In this document: positions 14,868 through 22,228 of the stretch, in pieces
Numbering within the stretch: position 1 is the stretch's first letter
How the letters are laid out: the number at the start of each line of letters is the position of its first letter
IMG/VR virus record: IMGVR_UViG_3300017759_000019
Span: 1 to 40,839 of that record
Reading direction: 5' to 3' (one strand)
From: a virus
Length of the DNA: 40,839 bases
Notes under the pieces: model-generated
Seen by the model: only the letters and a program-made list of their open reading frames with translations
What the model was told of the DNA's origin: nothing
Database searches by the model: none
Translations under genes and position numbers: made by a program

Positions 14868-15027
14868 GTATCTCTTTAAAACCATACATTTTTCTGAAGA
14901 TTAACTCTCCTTCATCTATTTCAAGAAAGTCATCATTATATTGTCTCCTTTCTTTCCTAGCTTCATATAACCACCTGTTAAAATTGGCTTCATAAGTCAG
15001 CTTGTCCTCATACTGAAATTCATACAT
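14848..15027 (-). CDS. Small early protein (59 aa), unknown
   Basis: I start at the ATG at 15027 (MYEFQYEDKLTYEANFNRWL), whose first bases overlap the stop of the upstream small gene; an in-frame ATG-ATG pair six and seven codons earlier, preceded by AGGGGGAA, is an alternative. The protein is charged and helical with many Glu, Arg and Tyr residues and no known motif. It is the last gene of the early minus-strand run and ends in the bidirectional terminator. Confidence 0.6.
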   Translation of the reverse strand: MYEFQYEDKLTYEANFNRWLYEARKERRQYNDDFLEIDEGELIFRKMYGFKEIQKRVFG

Positions 15028-15178
15028 TACTATACTCTCCATCATTTTCCCCCTCATGATCAGGTTCATCCTGACCTTGTTCTTCAACCCATGTCTGAAA
15101 CTCTGCTTTTTCTTCCTTAGAAAGACTATCATAATCTGCAGTACATTTCTCATACCAGTCTCTAAATAACTTAGACAT
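15020..15178 (-). CDS. Small acidic early protein (52 aa)
   Basis: ATG at 15178 opens a frame to TGA at 15020-15022. The product begins MSKLFRDWYEKCTADYDSLS and ends in an acidic tail (Q-G-Q-D-E-P-D-H-E-G-E-N-D-G-E). The start overlaps the end of the RHH gene and the stop overlaps the next ATG, as expected for a compact phage operon. Function unknown. Confidence 0.55.
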   Translation of the reverse strand: MSKLFRDWYEKCTADYDSLSKEEKAEFQTWVEEQGQDEPDHEGENDGEYSNV

Positions 15179-15425
15179 GAAACATCTCCTCTAACTCATT
15201 CTCATACTCAGTGATGTTGTCCTGCGTGTGATGTTGCTCTGATGCTATGAGCTGCCTTCTTTCATTAAGGCTCTCTAATCGGCTTAGATGAGCTTGTGTG
15301 TAGTCATTTATGATGCCTTCTAAGATTACTGACATTGAACATCCAGTAGCTTCTCTTATAAAGCGTAGTTGATTTAAGGTTATTTGATTTAACCTCATAG
15401 AAGTTTGGGTTTTTGTTTTACTCAT
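15171..15425 (-). CDS. Ribbon-helix-helix-like DNA-binding protein (84 aa)
   Basis: A strong ribosome site (AAGGAGGAAAG) precedes the ATG. Residues 6-42 fit a ribbon-helix-helix: a strand T-Q-T-S-M-R-L-N-Q, then helices I-T-L-N-Q-L-R-F-I-R-E-A-T-G and S-M-S-V-I-L-E-G-I-I-N-D-Y. The rest is a charged helix. RHH proteins bind DNA as dimers and often repress promoters. A second RHH-type protein is encoded at 16916-17113. Confidence 0.6.
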   Translation of the reverse strand: MSKTKTQTSMRLNQITLNQLRFIREATGCSMSVILEGIINDYTQAHLSRLESLNERRQLIASEQHHTQDNITEYENELEEMFHV

Positions 15426-15625
15426 TACTTTCCTCCTTGAAATGTAGTTGATATATCATTGCTTTGATTAGGCTTTCCATTAGGATATTTAAAAGCAAGT
15501 TTGAAGGATTTAAGATCTTCAGGATCCGTGATCATATTATTCATGATCTTAAAGATATCAGTCCTTTCATTGAAGCCATATTTTTTCATAAGTTTTGGCA
15601 TTACTTGATCATATAATTTACGCAT
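15425..15625 (-). CDS. Small early protein (66 aa), unknown
   Basis: The start is set at the ATG at 15625 because AAGGAGAAAAAT lies directly before it; the longer frame from 15649 lacks such a site and would include it in coding. The product begins MRKLYDQVMPKLMKKYGF and is mostly helical with a basic, polar tail. The stop overlaps the ATG of the RHH gene. Function unknown. Confidence 0.6.
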   Translation of the reverse strand: MRKLYDQVMPKLMKKYGFNERTDIFKIMNNMITDPEDLKSFKLAFKYPNGKPNQSNDISTTFQGGK

Positions 15626-15635
15626 ATTTTTCTCC

Positions 15636-15806
15636 TTAAAATTTGTCATATGCTCTTTCTAGTTTATGTAATGGATAGTCAACAATCTCATGAGTTTCTT
15701 CATCTTGAACTACGACCATTCCATTTTCTCTTTGACCCATACATAGACCAAAAATAGTTGTATTGATAACTCTTACTCTTTTTAAAAGTAGATCTTTAAT
15801 ATTCAT
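15636..15806 (-). CDS. Small early protein (56 aa), unknown
   Basis: ATG at 15806 overlaps the stop of the upstream gene by one base (TAATG) and the frame ends at TAA 15636-15638. The product (MNIKDLLLKRVRVINTTIFG..., then GQRENGMVVVQDEETHEIVD) looks like a small beta-rich domain. It fills what would otherwise be a 180-base gap. Function unknown. Confidence 0.6.
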   Translation of the reverse strand: MNIKDLLLKRVRVINTTIFGLCMGQRENGMVVVQDEETHEIVDYPLHKLERAYDKF

Positions 15807-16060
15807 TACAGCTCTCCATTGTGAAAATTAACTCTATGCAGAAAGTCCTGTAGATCAATCCTGTCAATGACTTCTACCTCATTCCATCCAGTGACATTTT
15901 CAAAGACATACTCATCTTCAACTATGCACCAGTTATGATCATCAACAGTTCCATCTTTAAATCTAGGAGCACACCAAAGGCACTCAGCAAGACCATCTAT
16001 AGTCTCAATGACATAAGCATTACCAAGATATTTAGGGTGAGTGATTATTTCTAGTTTCAT
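15806..16060 (-). CDS. Small early protein (84 aa), unknown
   Basis: It sits between two genes with one-base overlaps on both sides, which supports both ends. The sequence is acidic with several Trp (L-W-C-A-P-R-F, H-N-W-C-I-V-E-D-E-Y) and ends in N-F-H-N-G-E-L. I recognise no family. Early small acidic phage proteins often act against host enzymes, but nothing here proves that. Confidence 0.55.
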   Translation of the reverse strand: MKLEIITHPKYLGNAYVIETIDGLAECLWCAPRFKDGTVDDHNWCIVEDEYVFENVTGWNEVEVIDRIDLQDFLHRVNFHNGEL

Positions 16061-16461
16061 TATTCTTCTCCTGTAAAGCCTAACTCACGGGCAGCTAGTT
16101 CTTCAAAGCTCTGACCTTTGACAGATTGATCCCAATCCATGCTAGTCATACCTTGAGACATTTCCACATAGTCCTTAGACTTTAACCATATCTTCTCCTT
16201 CCTGTAGTCACCAAAGGCATCAGAAGGAGGTATATAGTTAATAGCAAAGTCTGCAAGATTAGCAGAGGGGTTATGGCATTGAGTGCACTCTAGTTCTTCC
16301 CAATCCTGATATCCATCAGTGTTAGTTTGGGTATCTAAAGATATAGATCCACCACAATCACAAGGTCCTACAGACTCTCTATAGTTGATAGTGGCAGCTT
16401 CAAAAGATATAGCTCCAAAAGAGTTGATCTTTCCGTGTGCGTTTATTATTTTTTTCATCAT
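16060..16461 (-). CDS. Early protein with zinc-ribbon-like Cys pairs (133 aa)
   Basis: The start has the shared early context AGGAACATAAAATGATG. Residues 34-62 carry C-D-C-G-G and C-T-Q-C-H about 23 residues apart, a likely zinc ribbon. The C-terminal half is acidic and helical. It is the first gene after a good minus-strand promoter at 16492-16520, so it heads the second half of the early region. Function unknown. Confidence 0.6.
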   Translation of the reverse strand: MMKKIINAHGKINSFGAISFEAATINYRESVGPCDCGGSISLDTQTNTDGYQDWEELECTQCHNPSANLADFAINYIPPSDAFGDYRKEKIWLKSKDYVEMSQGMTSMDWDQSVKGQSFEELAARELGFTGEE

Positions 16462-16491
16462 TTTATGTTCCTATAATTTATTGATGAGTCC

Positions 16492-16520
16492 ATATTAGTT
16501 CAAAACGGGATACAAGTCAA
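16492..16520 (-). promoter_or_regulatory. Sigma70-like early promoter with operator motif in the spacer
   Basis: On the minus strand: TTGACT, 17-base spacer, TAATAT. The -35 is at 16515-16520 and the -10 at 16492-16497. The plus-strand sequence 16501-16518, CAAAACGGGATACAAGTC, matches a motif found in the same place in two other minus-strand promoters. It drives the gene starting at 16461. Confidence 0.65.
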
Positions 16521-16535
16521 CCCAATATGTCATAT

Positions 16536-16871
16536 CTAAAAAGGTAGCTCACTATCCTCATCATCTATATAGGTCTTTCTTTCCCATAGTTCTTTTGCAT
16601 AGTTGATCCCAAAATCTTCAGGCATACCATAATGTCTAAAAAAGTTTGCTTCAGTTCCATGCTTGGTATGTAGAAGAGAGTGATGATAATAACAAAGAGG
16701 AATAACCTCTTTATCTGAGCTTTTAACGCCTTGTCTAGGACCTGTTGATGGTCTTAGAAGGTGATGAGCTTGTATTGCTTTAGAGTGCGTTAGAAATCCT
16801 GCTTTGCATATTGTGCAAGGTAGTTTAGTAACCCATTTTAAGTGTTCTTTATCTACAAATCTTTTAGCCAT
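16536..16871 (-). CDS. HNH nuclease-like protein with SSB-type acidic tail (111 aa)
   Basis: Zinc and catalytic residues fit a treble-clef HNH protein: C19-x2-C22, A-H-H-L-L with H36 and H37, P-L-C-Y-Y-H-H (C60, H63, H64) and H68. It most resembles compact phage HNH or Ref-like nucleases involved in recombination. The C-terminus, D-D-E-D-S-E-L-P-F, mimics the acidic tip of single-stranded DNA-binding protein, which recruits replication and repair partners. The gene lies just after a strong terminator, so it needs readthrough or a weak promoter of its own. Confidence 0.75.
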   Translation of the reverse strand: MAKRFVDKEHLKWVTKLPCTICKAGFLTHSKAIQAHHLLRPSTGPRQGVKSSDKEVIPLCYYHHSLLHTKHGTEANFFRHYGMPEDFGINYAKELWERKTYIDDEDSELPF

Positions 16872-16886
16872 AGATCTATCCTACAT

Positions 16887-16911
16887 AAAAAAAGGGGCGT
16901 TTCCACCCCTT
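16887..16911 (-). terminator. Strong minus-strand terminator with GAAA tetraloop
   Basis: Read on the minus strand: AAGGGGTG-GAAA-CGCCCCTT then T-run. The stem has eight pairs (one G-T) capped by a GNRA tetraloop. It lies five bases after the RHH gene stop and would end the recombination transcript. Confidence 0.8.
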
Positions 16912-16915
16912 ATGT

Positions 16916-17113
16916 TTATACGCTATTAGGATCTTTAGGTCTTTCTGATGGCAAGATAGACTTATAGGACTCTATAATCATCTCTTTAATCAGCACACCT
17001 GTAGTGACACCATAATAGTTCCTAAGTGCAGTCAGCTTCTTTTTACTGTCAGGATCTATCCTGAATTGAACTGTAGCTGTATTAGGTTTACTTGAATTAA
17101 ATTTAAGTTTCAT
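16916..17113 (-). CDS. Ribbon-helix-helix-like DNA-binding protein (65 aa)
   Basis: I start at ATG 17113 because TGAGG lies at the right distance; the TTG at 17125 would add four residues over that site. The pattern is N-T-A-T-V-Q-F-R-I-D-P (strand), then S-K-K-K-L-T-A-L-R-N-Y-Y-G and T-T-G-V-L-I-K-E-M-I-I-E-S-Y (two helices), as in Arc/MetJ/CopG proteins. It could control early transcription. It is the last gene before a strong terminator. Confidence 0.65.
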   Translation of the reverse strand: MKLKFNSSKPNTATVQFRIDPDSKKKLTALRNYYGVTTGVLIKEMIIESYKSILPSERPKDPNSV

Positions 17114-17121
17114 ACTGCACC

Positions 17122-17544
17122 TCAAAAAGGAATATCATCATCAGAAAGGACTGCTGTATTTGGTGGGACTATCTCATCTTTTGGAGCAATCTCTGCAGAT
17201 CCATTTTGATCTTGCGGTATCAATAAGCCACAACTAAGGCTTATATCTCCAGTATCAGGATTAGCTTGTTCCCATGCTCCATACTTAAATGACTTAGATC
17301 CTTCAGCAGTCATAGCAGTAATAGGTCCACCTAGATCAGGGGCGTTCTCCCTGCTCTGATCATCCTTTCTATAGATGAGTCCTACACTTTGCAGTAGCTC
17401 AATCTTCTCCTGTCCATTTACTTGAGTGCTGATCATTGTAAAATATTGATCTTTACCTTCAATGTAAATAGGACCTTTGAAAAGGACTTTACTATTTGTC
17501 TCTTTCCACATTCTTCCTTTCAGTTCTTTTTTTTCAAATTGCAT
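17122..17544 (-). CDS. SSB-like or ssDNA-associated protein with DDDIPF tail (140 aa)
   Basis: The last six residues are D-D-D-I-P-F, identical to the partner-binding tip of bacterial single-stranded DNA-binding proteins, preceded by an acidic, Pro-rich linker. The N-terminal half has beta-rich patterns (L-F-K-G-P-I-Y-I-E-G-K-D-Q-Y-F-T-M-I-S) that could be an OB fold, but no firm match is visible. It lies downstream of the exonuclease and annealing-protein genes, so a role binding single-stranded DNA in replication or recombination is likely. It overlaps its upstream neighbour by 11 bases. Confidence 0.6.
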   Translation of the reverse strand: MQFEKKELKGRMWKETNSKVLFKGPIYIEGKDQYFTMISTQVNGQEKIELLQSVGLIYRKDDQSRENAPDLGGPITAMTAEGSKSFKYGAWEQANPDTGDISLSCGLLIPQDQNGSAEIAPKDEIVPPNTAVLSDDDIPF

Positions 17545-17842
17545 TATTTTCTCCTAGTATCAATTTATATTCATAGCCTTTGCTATTGGCTCTTCTTCTC
17601 TTTACTACAACTTCATTATAAGGGTGTAGCTCATACCTTATTCTTGGCTCTTCATTTCTGAGATCTCTGATAGCAGCAGATATGGTAGCTTCTCCATAGA
17701 ACTTACCAGTATTGCTTGTGATCATTTCTTTGATCTCATGAAACATCATGTATCTACCTTTCCTAAGGCATAGGTAGACACAATCAGTGACACTTAATTT
17801 GTGCTTAGGTTTACCCTTAAGACACTCAGGAACTGCTTTCAT
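17534..17842 (-). CDS. Small winged-helix-like early protein (102 aa)
   Basis: Residues 14-75 suggest a winged helix: a helix after V-T-D-C-V-Y-L-C-L-R, F-H-E-I-K-E-M-I, then G-E-A-T-I-S-A-A-I-R-D-L-R as recognition helix, and a basic V-V-V-K-R-R-R wing. It overlaps the annealing-protein gene by 17 bases upstream and the SSB-like gene downstream. Phages often encode such proteins in recombination operons; its target is unknown. Confidence 0.55.
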   Translation of the reverse strand: MKAVPECLKGKPKHKLSVTDCVYLCLRKGRYMMFHEIKEMITSNTGKFYGEATISAAIRDLRNEEPRIRYELHPYNEVVVKRRRANSKGYEYKLILGENNAI

Positions 17843-18506
17843 CAGGTTCCTGCTTATACATTGAAATCAATGTTTCATATCTAGCTTTAGTTGCTTCATC
17901 AGCATATTGAGAAGCAAACTTAATGGCATCAAAGTTCTCTACAAAACATTTCTTATGAAGCACATTGTTAGGCTGTTTAAGGCTTGGTGCTATTAGGTTT
18001 AGATAATCTAAAGGATCATCAGCTCCTATAACCTCACCCCCAGTCTTAGTGAATGTATAAGTGTAGATCTCTTCAACTACAGTTGCTTCTGCTGCATCTT
18101 TAGTTTCATCAGGTAGATCTTCACCATAGACTGAAGAGTCTTTATTAGAAAAGATATTATGTCCTAGACCAAACATTGCTATAGCCTTAACAAGTGCTCT
18201 CATTCTGCCATCAGATATCTGTCTGCTTGTAGCGTTCTTAACACTGTTATTATTAAAGTCCATTATAGGGAGCCACATATACCTTTCTAAGCTGCCTATC
18301 TTGACTATGCAATGGACCATGCAGGTTCCATTCTCTTCATAAGTCTCATCAAGAAATTCATATGTAGCAAAGGGATATACTTTCATTAGCTCTAGCCATG
18401 CAACCCCCCAACTCATATAGGTAAACTTACCCTTCTTATCTACATTCTCACATTTTATAGTGCTTAGTTTTTTCCACACTTCCGCATAGGTCAATTCATT
18501 CATCAT
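17826..18506 (-). CDS. Sak/DUF1071-like single-strand annealing protein (226 aa)
   Basis: I start at ATG 18506, which overlaps the exonuclease stop (ATGATGA) and has GGAG upstream; the frame continues to 18581 but that part is shadow. Residues 5-125 match the DUF1071-type annealing proteins: Y-A-E-V-W-K-K-L, F-T-Y-M-S-W-G-V-A-W-L-E-L-M-K-V-Y-P, W-L-P-I-M-D-F-N-N, and G-R-M-R-A-L-V-K-A-I-A-M-F-G-L-G. Such proteins pair complementary single strands made by a partner exonuclease, here encoded directly upstream. Confidence 0.75.
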   Translation of the reverse strand: MMNELTYAEVWKKLSTIKCENVDKKGKFTYMSWGVAWLELMKVYPFATYEFLDETYEENGTCMVHCIVKIGSLERYMWLPIMDFNNNSVKNATSRQISDGRMRALVKAIAMFGLGHNIFSNKDSSVYGEDLPDETKDAAEATVVEEIYTYTFTKTGGEVIGADDPLDYLNLIAPSLKQPNNVLHKKCFVENFDAIKFASQYADEATKARYETLISMYKQEPDESSS

Positions 18507-19315
18507 TTTATTCTCCATAGTTCTTTTGCAACCTGAATTGATGGCAAGTCCCATCTCCAGTCCGAGAAGTCGGGAAAGCATTGGCTACATAAAGAGTTAA
18601 TATCATTGTTATGTAAGAGGTTCATCATTGCTAATGAGACTCTATACACTTCATCAAGTCTAAGGTTTAGATCATCACATTCTAAAGTGATAACCTCTGC
18701 CTTAGTTTTAGAGACTAAGAGGTAGTCTGCCACCGCCTTAGTCTTTTCAGTTGCAGCAGCATATATAGCTAACTGTCGGCTGACTGGTTCAGGGAGCTTT
18801 GCAGGTCTCCTTGCTGTTGTTTTTATATCCCTGACCTGATCTTCAAATTCTAAATCAAGGTATCCAATAATCGGAATACTGAGTTCATCAAAGTCTAAGC
18901 TGACTTTCTTTTGATAAGATACTGGATCTCCAAGAGATCTATAAAACGGAACGCCCAACTCTATATATTTATTTAGATTATCTTTCTCAGTCTGAATCTT
19001 CTCAGGCGTATCCTCAAAGTTTTCATCATCAATCTCTGCATCAAAATATTTATTAGCTCTCTCTTGTAGATCTTTTACAGAGTAATTAGGGGCAGTTCTC
19101 TCCCATGATTTAAGGTCCACATCCCATTGATATCTCAACGCAGATCCAATAAATTTATCTGTCAGAGATCCTCTGATCATGGCTGCATTAGTTGGGTTCT
19201 TATACTTGTATAAGTAACGAATTATAAAGAGTGGTAAGTTAGTTAAAAAAAGGTTTATTGATTGAGAGCTTAGGTGCTCTATTTCAAATCTTGCGAATGG
19301 ATCATTAGTCATCAT
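18503..19315 (-). CDS. PD-(D/E)XK (RecB/Cas4-like) exonuclease (270 aa)
   Basis: The catalytic core reads I-I-G-Y-L-D-L (D154), then V-R-D-I-K-T (D163, K165), and S-R-Q-L-A-I-Y-A-A-A as the QxxxY-type motif. An upstream I-R-G-S-L-T-D-K-F helix is also typical. With the annealing protein just downstream it forms a Red-like recombination pair. The start has the shared early context GAGGAGATAAAATGATG and follows promoter elements overlapping those of the regulator at 19408. Confidence 0.8.
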   Translation of the reverse strand: MMTNDPFARFEIEHLSSQSINLFLTNLPLFIIRYLYKYKNPTNAAMIRGSLTDKFIGSALRYQWDVDLKSWERTAPNYSVKDLQERANKYFDAEIDDENFEDTPEKIQTEKDNLNKYIELGVPFYRSLGDPVSYQKKVSLDFDELSIPIIGYLDLEFEDQVRDIKTTARRPAKLPEPVSRQLAIYAAATEKTKAVADYLLVSKTKAEVITLECDDLNLRLDEVYRVSLAMMNLLHNNDINSLCSQCFPDFSDWRWDLPSIQVAKELWRIK

Positions 19316-19352
19316 TTTATCTCCTCATTAGATGGTTTTCATTAGATGTAAG

Positions 19353-19381
19353 TTGAATTTTAACCCGCTATGTCATATAAT
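19353..19381 (+). promoter_or_regulatory. Promoter for the HTH regulator gene
   Basis: TTGAAT (19353-19358), 17-base spacer, TATAAT (19376-19381). It lies 27 bases before the regulator ATG. It overlaps, face to face, the minus-strand exonuclease promoter at 19357-19385, so the two cannot fire at once. Confidence 0.65.
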
Positions 19382-19385
19382 GCAA
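19357..19385 (-). promoter_or_regulatory. Promoter for the exonuclease-annealing operon
   Basis: On the minus strand: TTGCAT (19380-19385), 17-base spacer, TAAAAT (19357-19362). A CGGGTT element in the spacer and CATAACGGAATAATTACA at 19389-19406 resemble the motif found in the other early promoters. Confidence 0.6.
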
Positions 19386-19407
19386 GTTCATAACGGAATA
19401 ATTACAT

Positions 19408-19623
19408 ATGAAATTAAAACAATATCTCCAAGAAAATAAGATCACTCAAAATGAGTTTATTATGCAATTAGAGAAATCTACTGGACACAAACTAAGTCAA
19501 GGCGGATTGAGTAAGTATGTAATTGCAAAACGCATCCCCCGCAAATCTGAAATGTTGGCTATTCATGATTATACGGAAGGTGCTGTTTCTCCTAATGACT
19601 TCTATTTAGACCAGTCATCATAG
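19408..19623 (+). CDS. Small HTH regulator, Cro/cI-like (71 aa)
   Basis: The only plus-strand gene within the early block. MKLKQYLQENKITQNEFIMQL fits the first HTH helix of small phage regulators, and G-G-L-S-K-Y-V-I-A-K-R-I-P-R-K the recognition part. Single-domain size suggests a Cro-like protein rather than a full repressor. It is divergent from the exonuclease gene, with overlapping promoters, and its last 22 bases overlap the end of the primase-helicase gene on the other strand. It is the natural candidate to bind the motif shared by early promoters. No integrase is seen, so lysogeny is not implied. Confidence 0.75.
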   Translation: MKLKQYLQENKITQNEFIMQLEKSTGHKLSQGGLSKYVIAKRIPRKSEMLAIHDYTEGAVSPNDFYLDQSS

Positions 19624-21314
19624 CTGTCATATATATCTTCATACTTTCTAAAGTTATAGGTCCTAAAGTCATACTGAAATTTGGCTTCACCAATCTTTCC
19701 ATATAGGTCCTGTTCTCTAATCTTTCGGGTCAGGATAGAAGTAGATCCTGCATCAAAGTCTCTATGAACTGTCAGAATACAATCAGCCATGTTAGACCAG
19801 TGACTAGATCCTGATATTGAATAGCTGTCAGGTGGCGAATATCCACCATTGGTTTCTCTTGGTAATTTAGTTGGATGAGCTACACACCAAACTACAGCAT
19901 TGTGCATCCTACAGAACTTCTTACATTCTGATATGAAGTCTCTTATGTGCTCATCTTCTCTCTTACCCTGCTTCCTGTTAGCATCTACTTCATTATATGG
20001 ATCTATCACTAGCCCAACTCCCTGAGCTGCAGCACCATACTTATAGACAAAGTTTTTAGCAGTTTTCATGATTAGATCTACTGAAGGTATAGCATCTCTT
20101 GTTTCTATAAAGTAGAAATGCTCATCAATAAACTTCATACCTCTAATGACATCCTCAGGAGTCATTCTTTCATTAAGGGTTTCATCAAAACCTTTTCCTA
20201 TGTAGAGCTGCAATAATCTTCTTATGTGCATTGCTGTAGAGTGCTCAGGTGAAAAAACACAAAATCTCCACCCATGTTTCTCTGCAAGTTTTATTAAGAT
20301 ACTAGAAAGCATTAAAGACTTACCATGATTCGGGATCCCAGTAATACAGTGGAAAGTGCCCTTCTGAATCTTGTAGATCTCATCTAAGCCCTCCATTCCA
20401 ATCTCTATAGGCTTAACATATCTACCCTCATAAAGGTCCATAATCTCATTAGAATAATCACTAGCCTTATATAGTCCCTCAACTGGATATGGTATAGCTC
20501 CATCAACAAGATCTTTTAAAGCCTGTTCTCCATGTTTGCATAAGACATCATTAGCATCTTTACAATCACCATACTTACTCAGGTTCACATACCATGCTTT
20601 ATCTTTGCCAACTCTATACAAAAGAGATTCTTTGAGAGCTCTACCTGCTTCATCATCATCACAAAATAAAATAACCTTATCTGCAACTATTGGTGAATTA
20701 CCTAAACCTTTAAATCTTGAATCATTAGGATCTGTAGAAACTGTTGAAGATGCTCCATCACTTAGAGTGGTGACATTCTTAAATCCAACTTGAGCTAATG
20801 ACAAGCAATCCATTTCACCCTCAACAAAGATTACCTCTTCCTGATCATGAATGTTCTCATAGTTATATAAGATCTTTTTAGCTTTGGCAGCCTGTCTAAA
20901 TTCTTTGTTAGTGGTCCTATATTTAACATTGGCAATGGTCCCATCTTTATCAAAGTAAGGAAAAGCAATCCAGTTATTTTCATTGTAGATCTTAAAGGCA
21001 TCTATAACCTTTTTAGAGATCCCTCTCTTTTGAAAATAGTCTGCTACAAAATTATCCTGAATCGGATTCTCAGGAACCTTAGGTCTTACCCATTCATTTC
21101 TTCTGAAGGTATTAGATCCATCTCCTGATCCGCCAGTCCATTCACAATGATGACATTTCCATACAACAGTGTTGCCTTCAATGGTCACTGATAAAGGATT
21201 ATCTCTTGGGTTATGGGGTGGCTGACATTGGGGGCACTTAAGTTTCTGATTACCATCTCCTAAGTGTTTAGGGTTGATACCTGCTTCTGCAAGTTTCTGA
21301 CTTATGTCTATCAT
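19602..21314 (-). CDS. T7 gp4-like primase-helicase (570 aa)
   Basis: Domains in order: zinc ribbon (C27, C30, C54, C57), TOPRIM primase core with V-I-F-V-E-G-E-M-D-C-L-S and L-F-C-D-D-D-E-A-G, and a DnaB/RecA-type helicase with Walker A G-I-P-N-H-G-K-S, V-F-S-P-E-H, and L-V-I-D-P-Y-N. Combined primase and helicase in one chain is the T7-type fork engine, making RNA primers and unwinding DNA. AGGATAAATAAAATG gives the start. The upstream neighbour is an HTH replication protein that may load it. Confidence 0.9.
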   Translation of the reverse strand: MIDISQKLAEAGINPKHLGDGNQKLKCPQCQPPHNPRDNPLSVTIEGNTVVWKCHHCEWTGGSGDGSNTFRRNEWVRPKVPENPIQDNFVADYFQKRGISKKVIDAFKIYNENNWIAFPYFDKDGTIANVKYRTTNKEFRQAAKAKKILYNYENIHDQEEVIFVEGEMDCLSLAQVGFKNVTTLSDGASSTVSTDPNDSRFKGLGNSPIVADKVILFCDDDEAGRALKESLLYRVGKDKAWYVNLSKYGDCKDANDVLCKHGEQALKDLVDGAIPYPVEGLYKASDYSNEIMDLYEGRYVKPIEIGMEGLDEIYKIQKGTFHCITGIPNHGKSLMLSSILIKLAEKHGWRFCVFSPEHSTAMHIRRLLQLYIGKGFDETLNERMTPEDVIRGMKFIDEHFYFIETRDAIPSVDLIMKTAKNFVYKYGAAAQGVGLVIDPYNEVDANRKQGKREDEHIRDFISECKKFCRMHNAVVWCVAHPTKLPRETNGGYSPPDSYSISGSSHWSNMADCILTVHRDFDAGSTSILTRKIREQDLYGKIGEAKFQYDFRTYNFRKYEDIYDSYDDWSK

Positions 21315-21319
21315 TTTAT

Positions 21320-22027
21320 TTATCCTGCTATTTTATTTAATGTATTCTTTTTAATTTTATGTTCATTGTTTTCCATGTCAAGATACCTCTTCTGATTTAA
21401 CCATGTAGCAGGATGGGGAATAAATTGAGTTTCCCTTTTCTCAGCTTTGCATAGATACATAAATCTCTTAGCCATCTCATTCATCTTACGGGGGTCATAT
21501 GACTTGCACTCTTTCTCATAAGATTTCTCAGCCATATGTCTACCAATCTTACGAGGGTAAAGAACATAAAAGTCACCAAACAAACATCTTAAGTTATCTT
21601 TTTCATGATCATAAGAAGTGCCCTCACCCTTATTAAGATCTTTAGTTTCTTCTTTTGTATCCTCTTTAGTATTGGAGGGGGTGGGGACAGGGGGGCTATG
21701 GGTGTCAGGACCTACTACCTCCTCTCCTGAAGCCCCTAAGGGTGCTGTAGCCCTAAGGGTGAGATGATACCTGTTTGATGTATGTCCCCCCTCTTTTGTC
21801 TTTCTATGTTCAATACTAAGTAGACCTAACTGCTCAAATTCTTTAATGATGTTTGCAATGTGCTTTGTATCTTTAAGACCTGCAAGTTTGGCTATATGTT
21901 TATATGATGGATAACAAGAATTTTTGTCATCACAATAATTTGCTAACAAGATTAGGATTAATCTTTTGGTTGGTGTTTGACCTTTGAACTCCATCTTAAG
22001 AGCTTGATTGAGACACTCTATTGACAT
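21320..22027 (-). CDS. Winged-helix replication initiation-like protein (235 aa)
   Basis: Start set at ATG 22027, preceded by GAGGTCCTT; the eight codons upstream of it are in the tail of the preceding gene. Residues 1-100 form a helix-turn-helix domain like phage O-type initiators (S-C-Y-P-S-Y-K-H-I-A-K-L-A-G-L). A low-complexity linker rich in Pro, Thr, Lys and Glu follows, then a C-terminal helical block (F-Y-V-L-Y-P-R-K-I-G-R, H-P-A-T-W-L-N-Q-K-R-Y) often seen in helicase-loading replication proteins. It sits just upstream of the primase-helicase, matching an origin-binding or loader role. Confidence 0.7.
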   Translation of the reverse strand: MSIECLNQALKMEFKGQTPTKRLILILLANYCDDKNSCYPSYKHIAKLAGLKDTKHIANIIKEFEQLGLLSIEHRKTKEGGHTSNRYHLTLRATAPLGASGEEVVGPDTHSPPVPTPSNTKEDTKEETKDLNKGEGTSYDHEKDNLRCLFGDFYVLYPRKIGRHMAEKSYEKECKSYDPRKMNEMAKRFMYLCKAEKRETQFIPHPATWLNQKRYLDMENNEHKIKKNTLNKIAG

Positions 22028-22200
22028 AAGGACCTCACATATTCTTTGCACTTTTTAAGGCTTGAATTACGACCTATATATTCATCTCCTTTATAAACCA
22101 CATACCAAAGGTCAAGGTCAGTGATGGTGAAGTCAAGATATCTATAGACTAGATCCATGTGTTTTTTTCCTTCTCTCTTGAAGGCTATTTTTTTTTCCAT
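22018..22200 (-). CDS. Small early protein (60 aa), unknown
   Basis: A strong ribosome site (AAAGGAGAAAATT) precedes the ATG at 22200. The product is basic at the start (MEKKIAFKREGKKH) and then beta-rich (I-T-D-L-D-L-W-Y-V-V-Y-K-G-D-E-Y-I-G-R), a pattern recurring in small phage proteins. It overlaps the replication protein gene by 10 bases. Function unknown. Confidence 0.55.
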   Translation of the reverse strand: MEKKIAFKREGKKHMDLVYRYLDFTITDLDLWYVVYKGDEYIGRNSSLKKCKEYVRSLCQ

Positions 22201-22228
22201 AATTTTCTCCTTTCTTTTACGGGTTTAC

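Noticed and set aside
17422-17661. Plus-strand frame of 79 residues
   Set aside because: Antisense to the SSB-like and winged-helix genes, very Phe/Leu-rich, no ribosome site.
19408-19623. Lysogeny module
   Set aside because: The HTH protein alone is not enough: no integrase, excisionase or attachment site is seen in this window.
20536-20793. Plus-strand frame of 85 residues
   Set aside because: Antisense to the TOPRIM part of the primase-helicase, which is strongly conserved.
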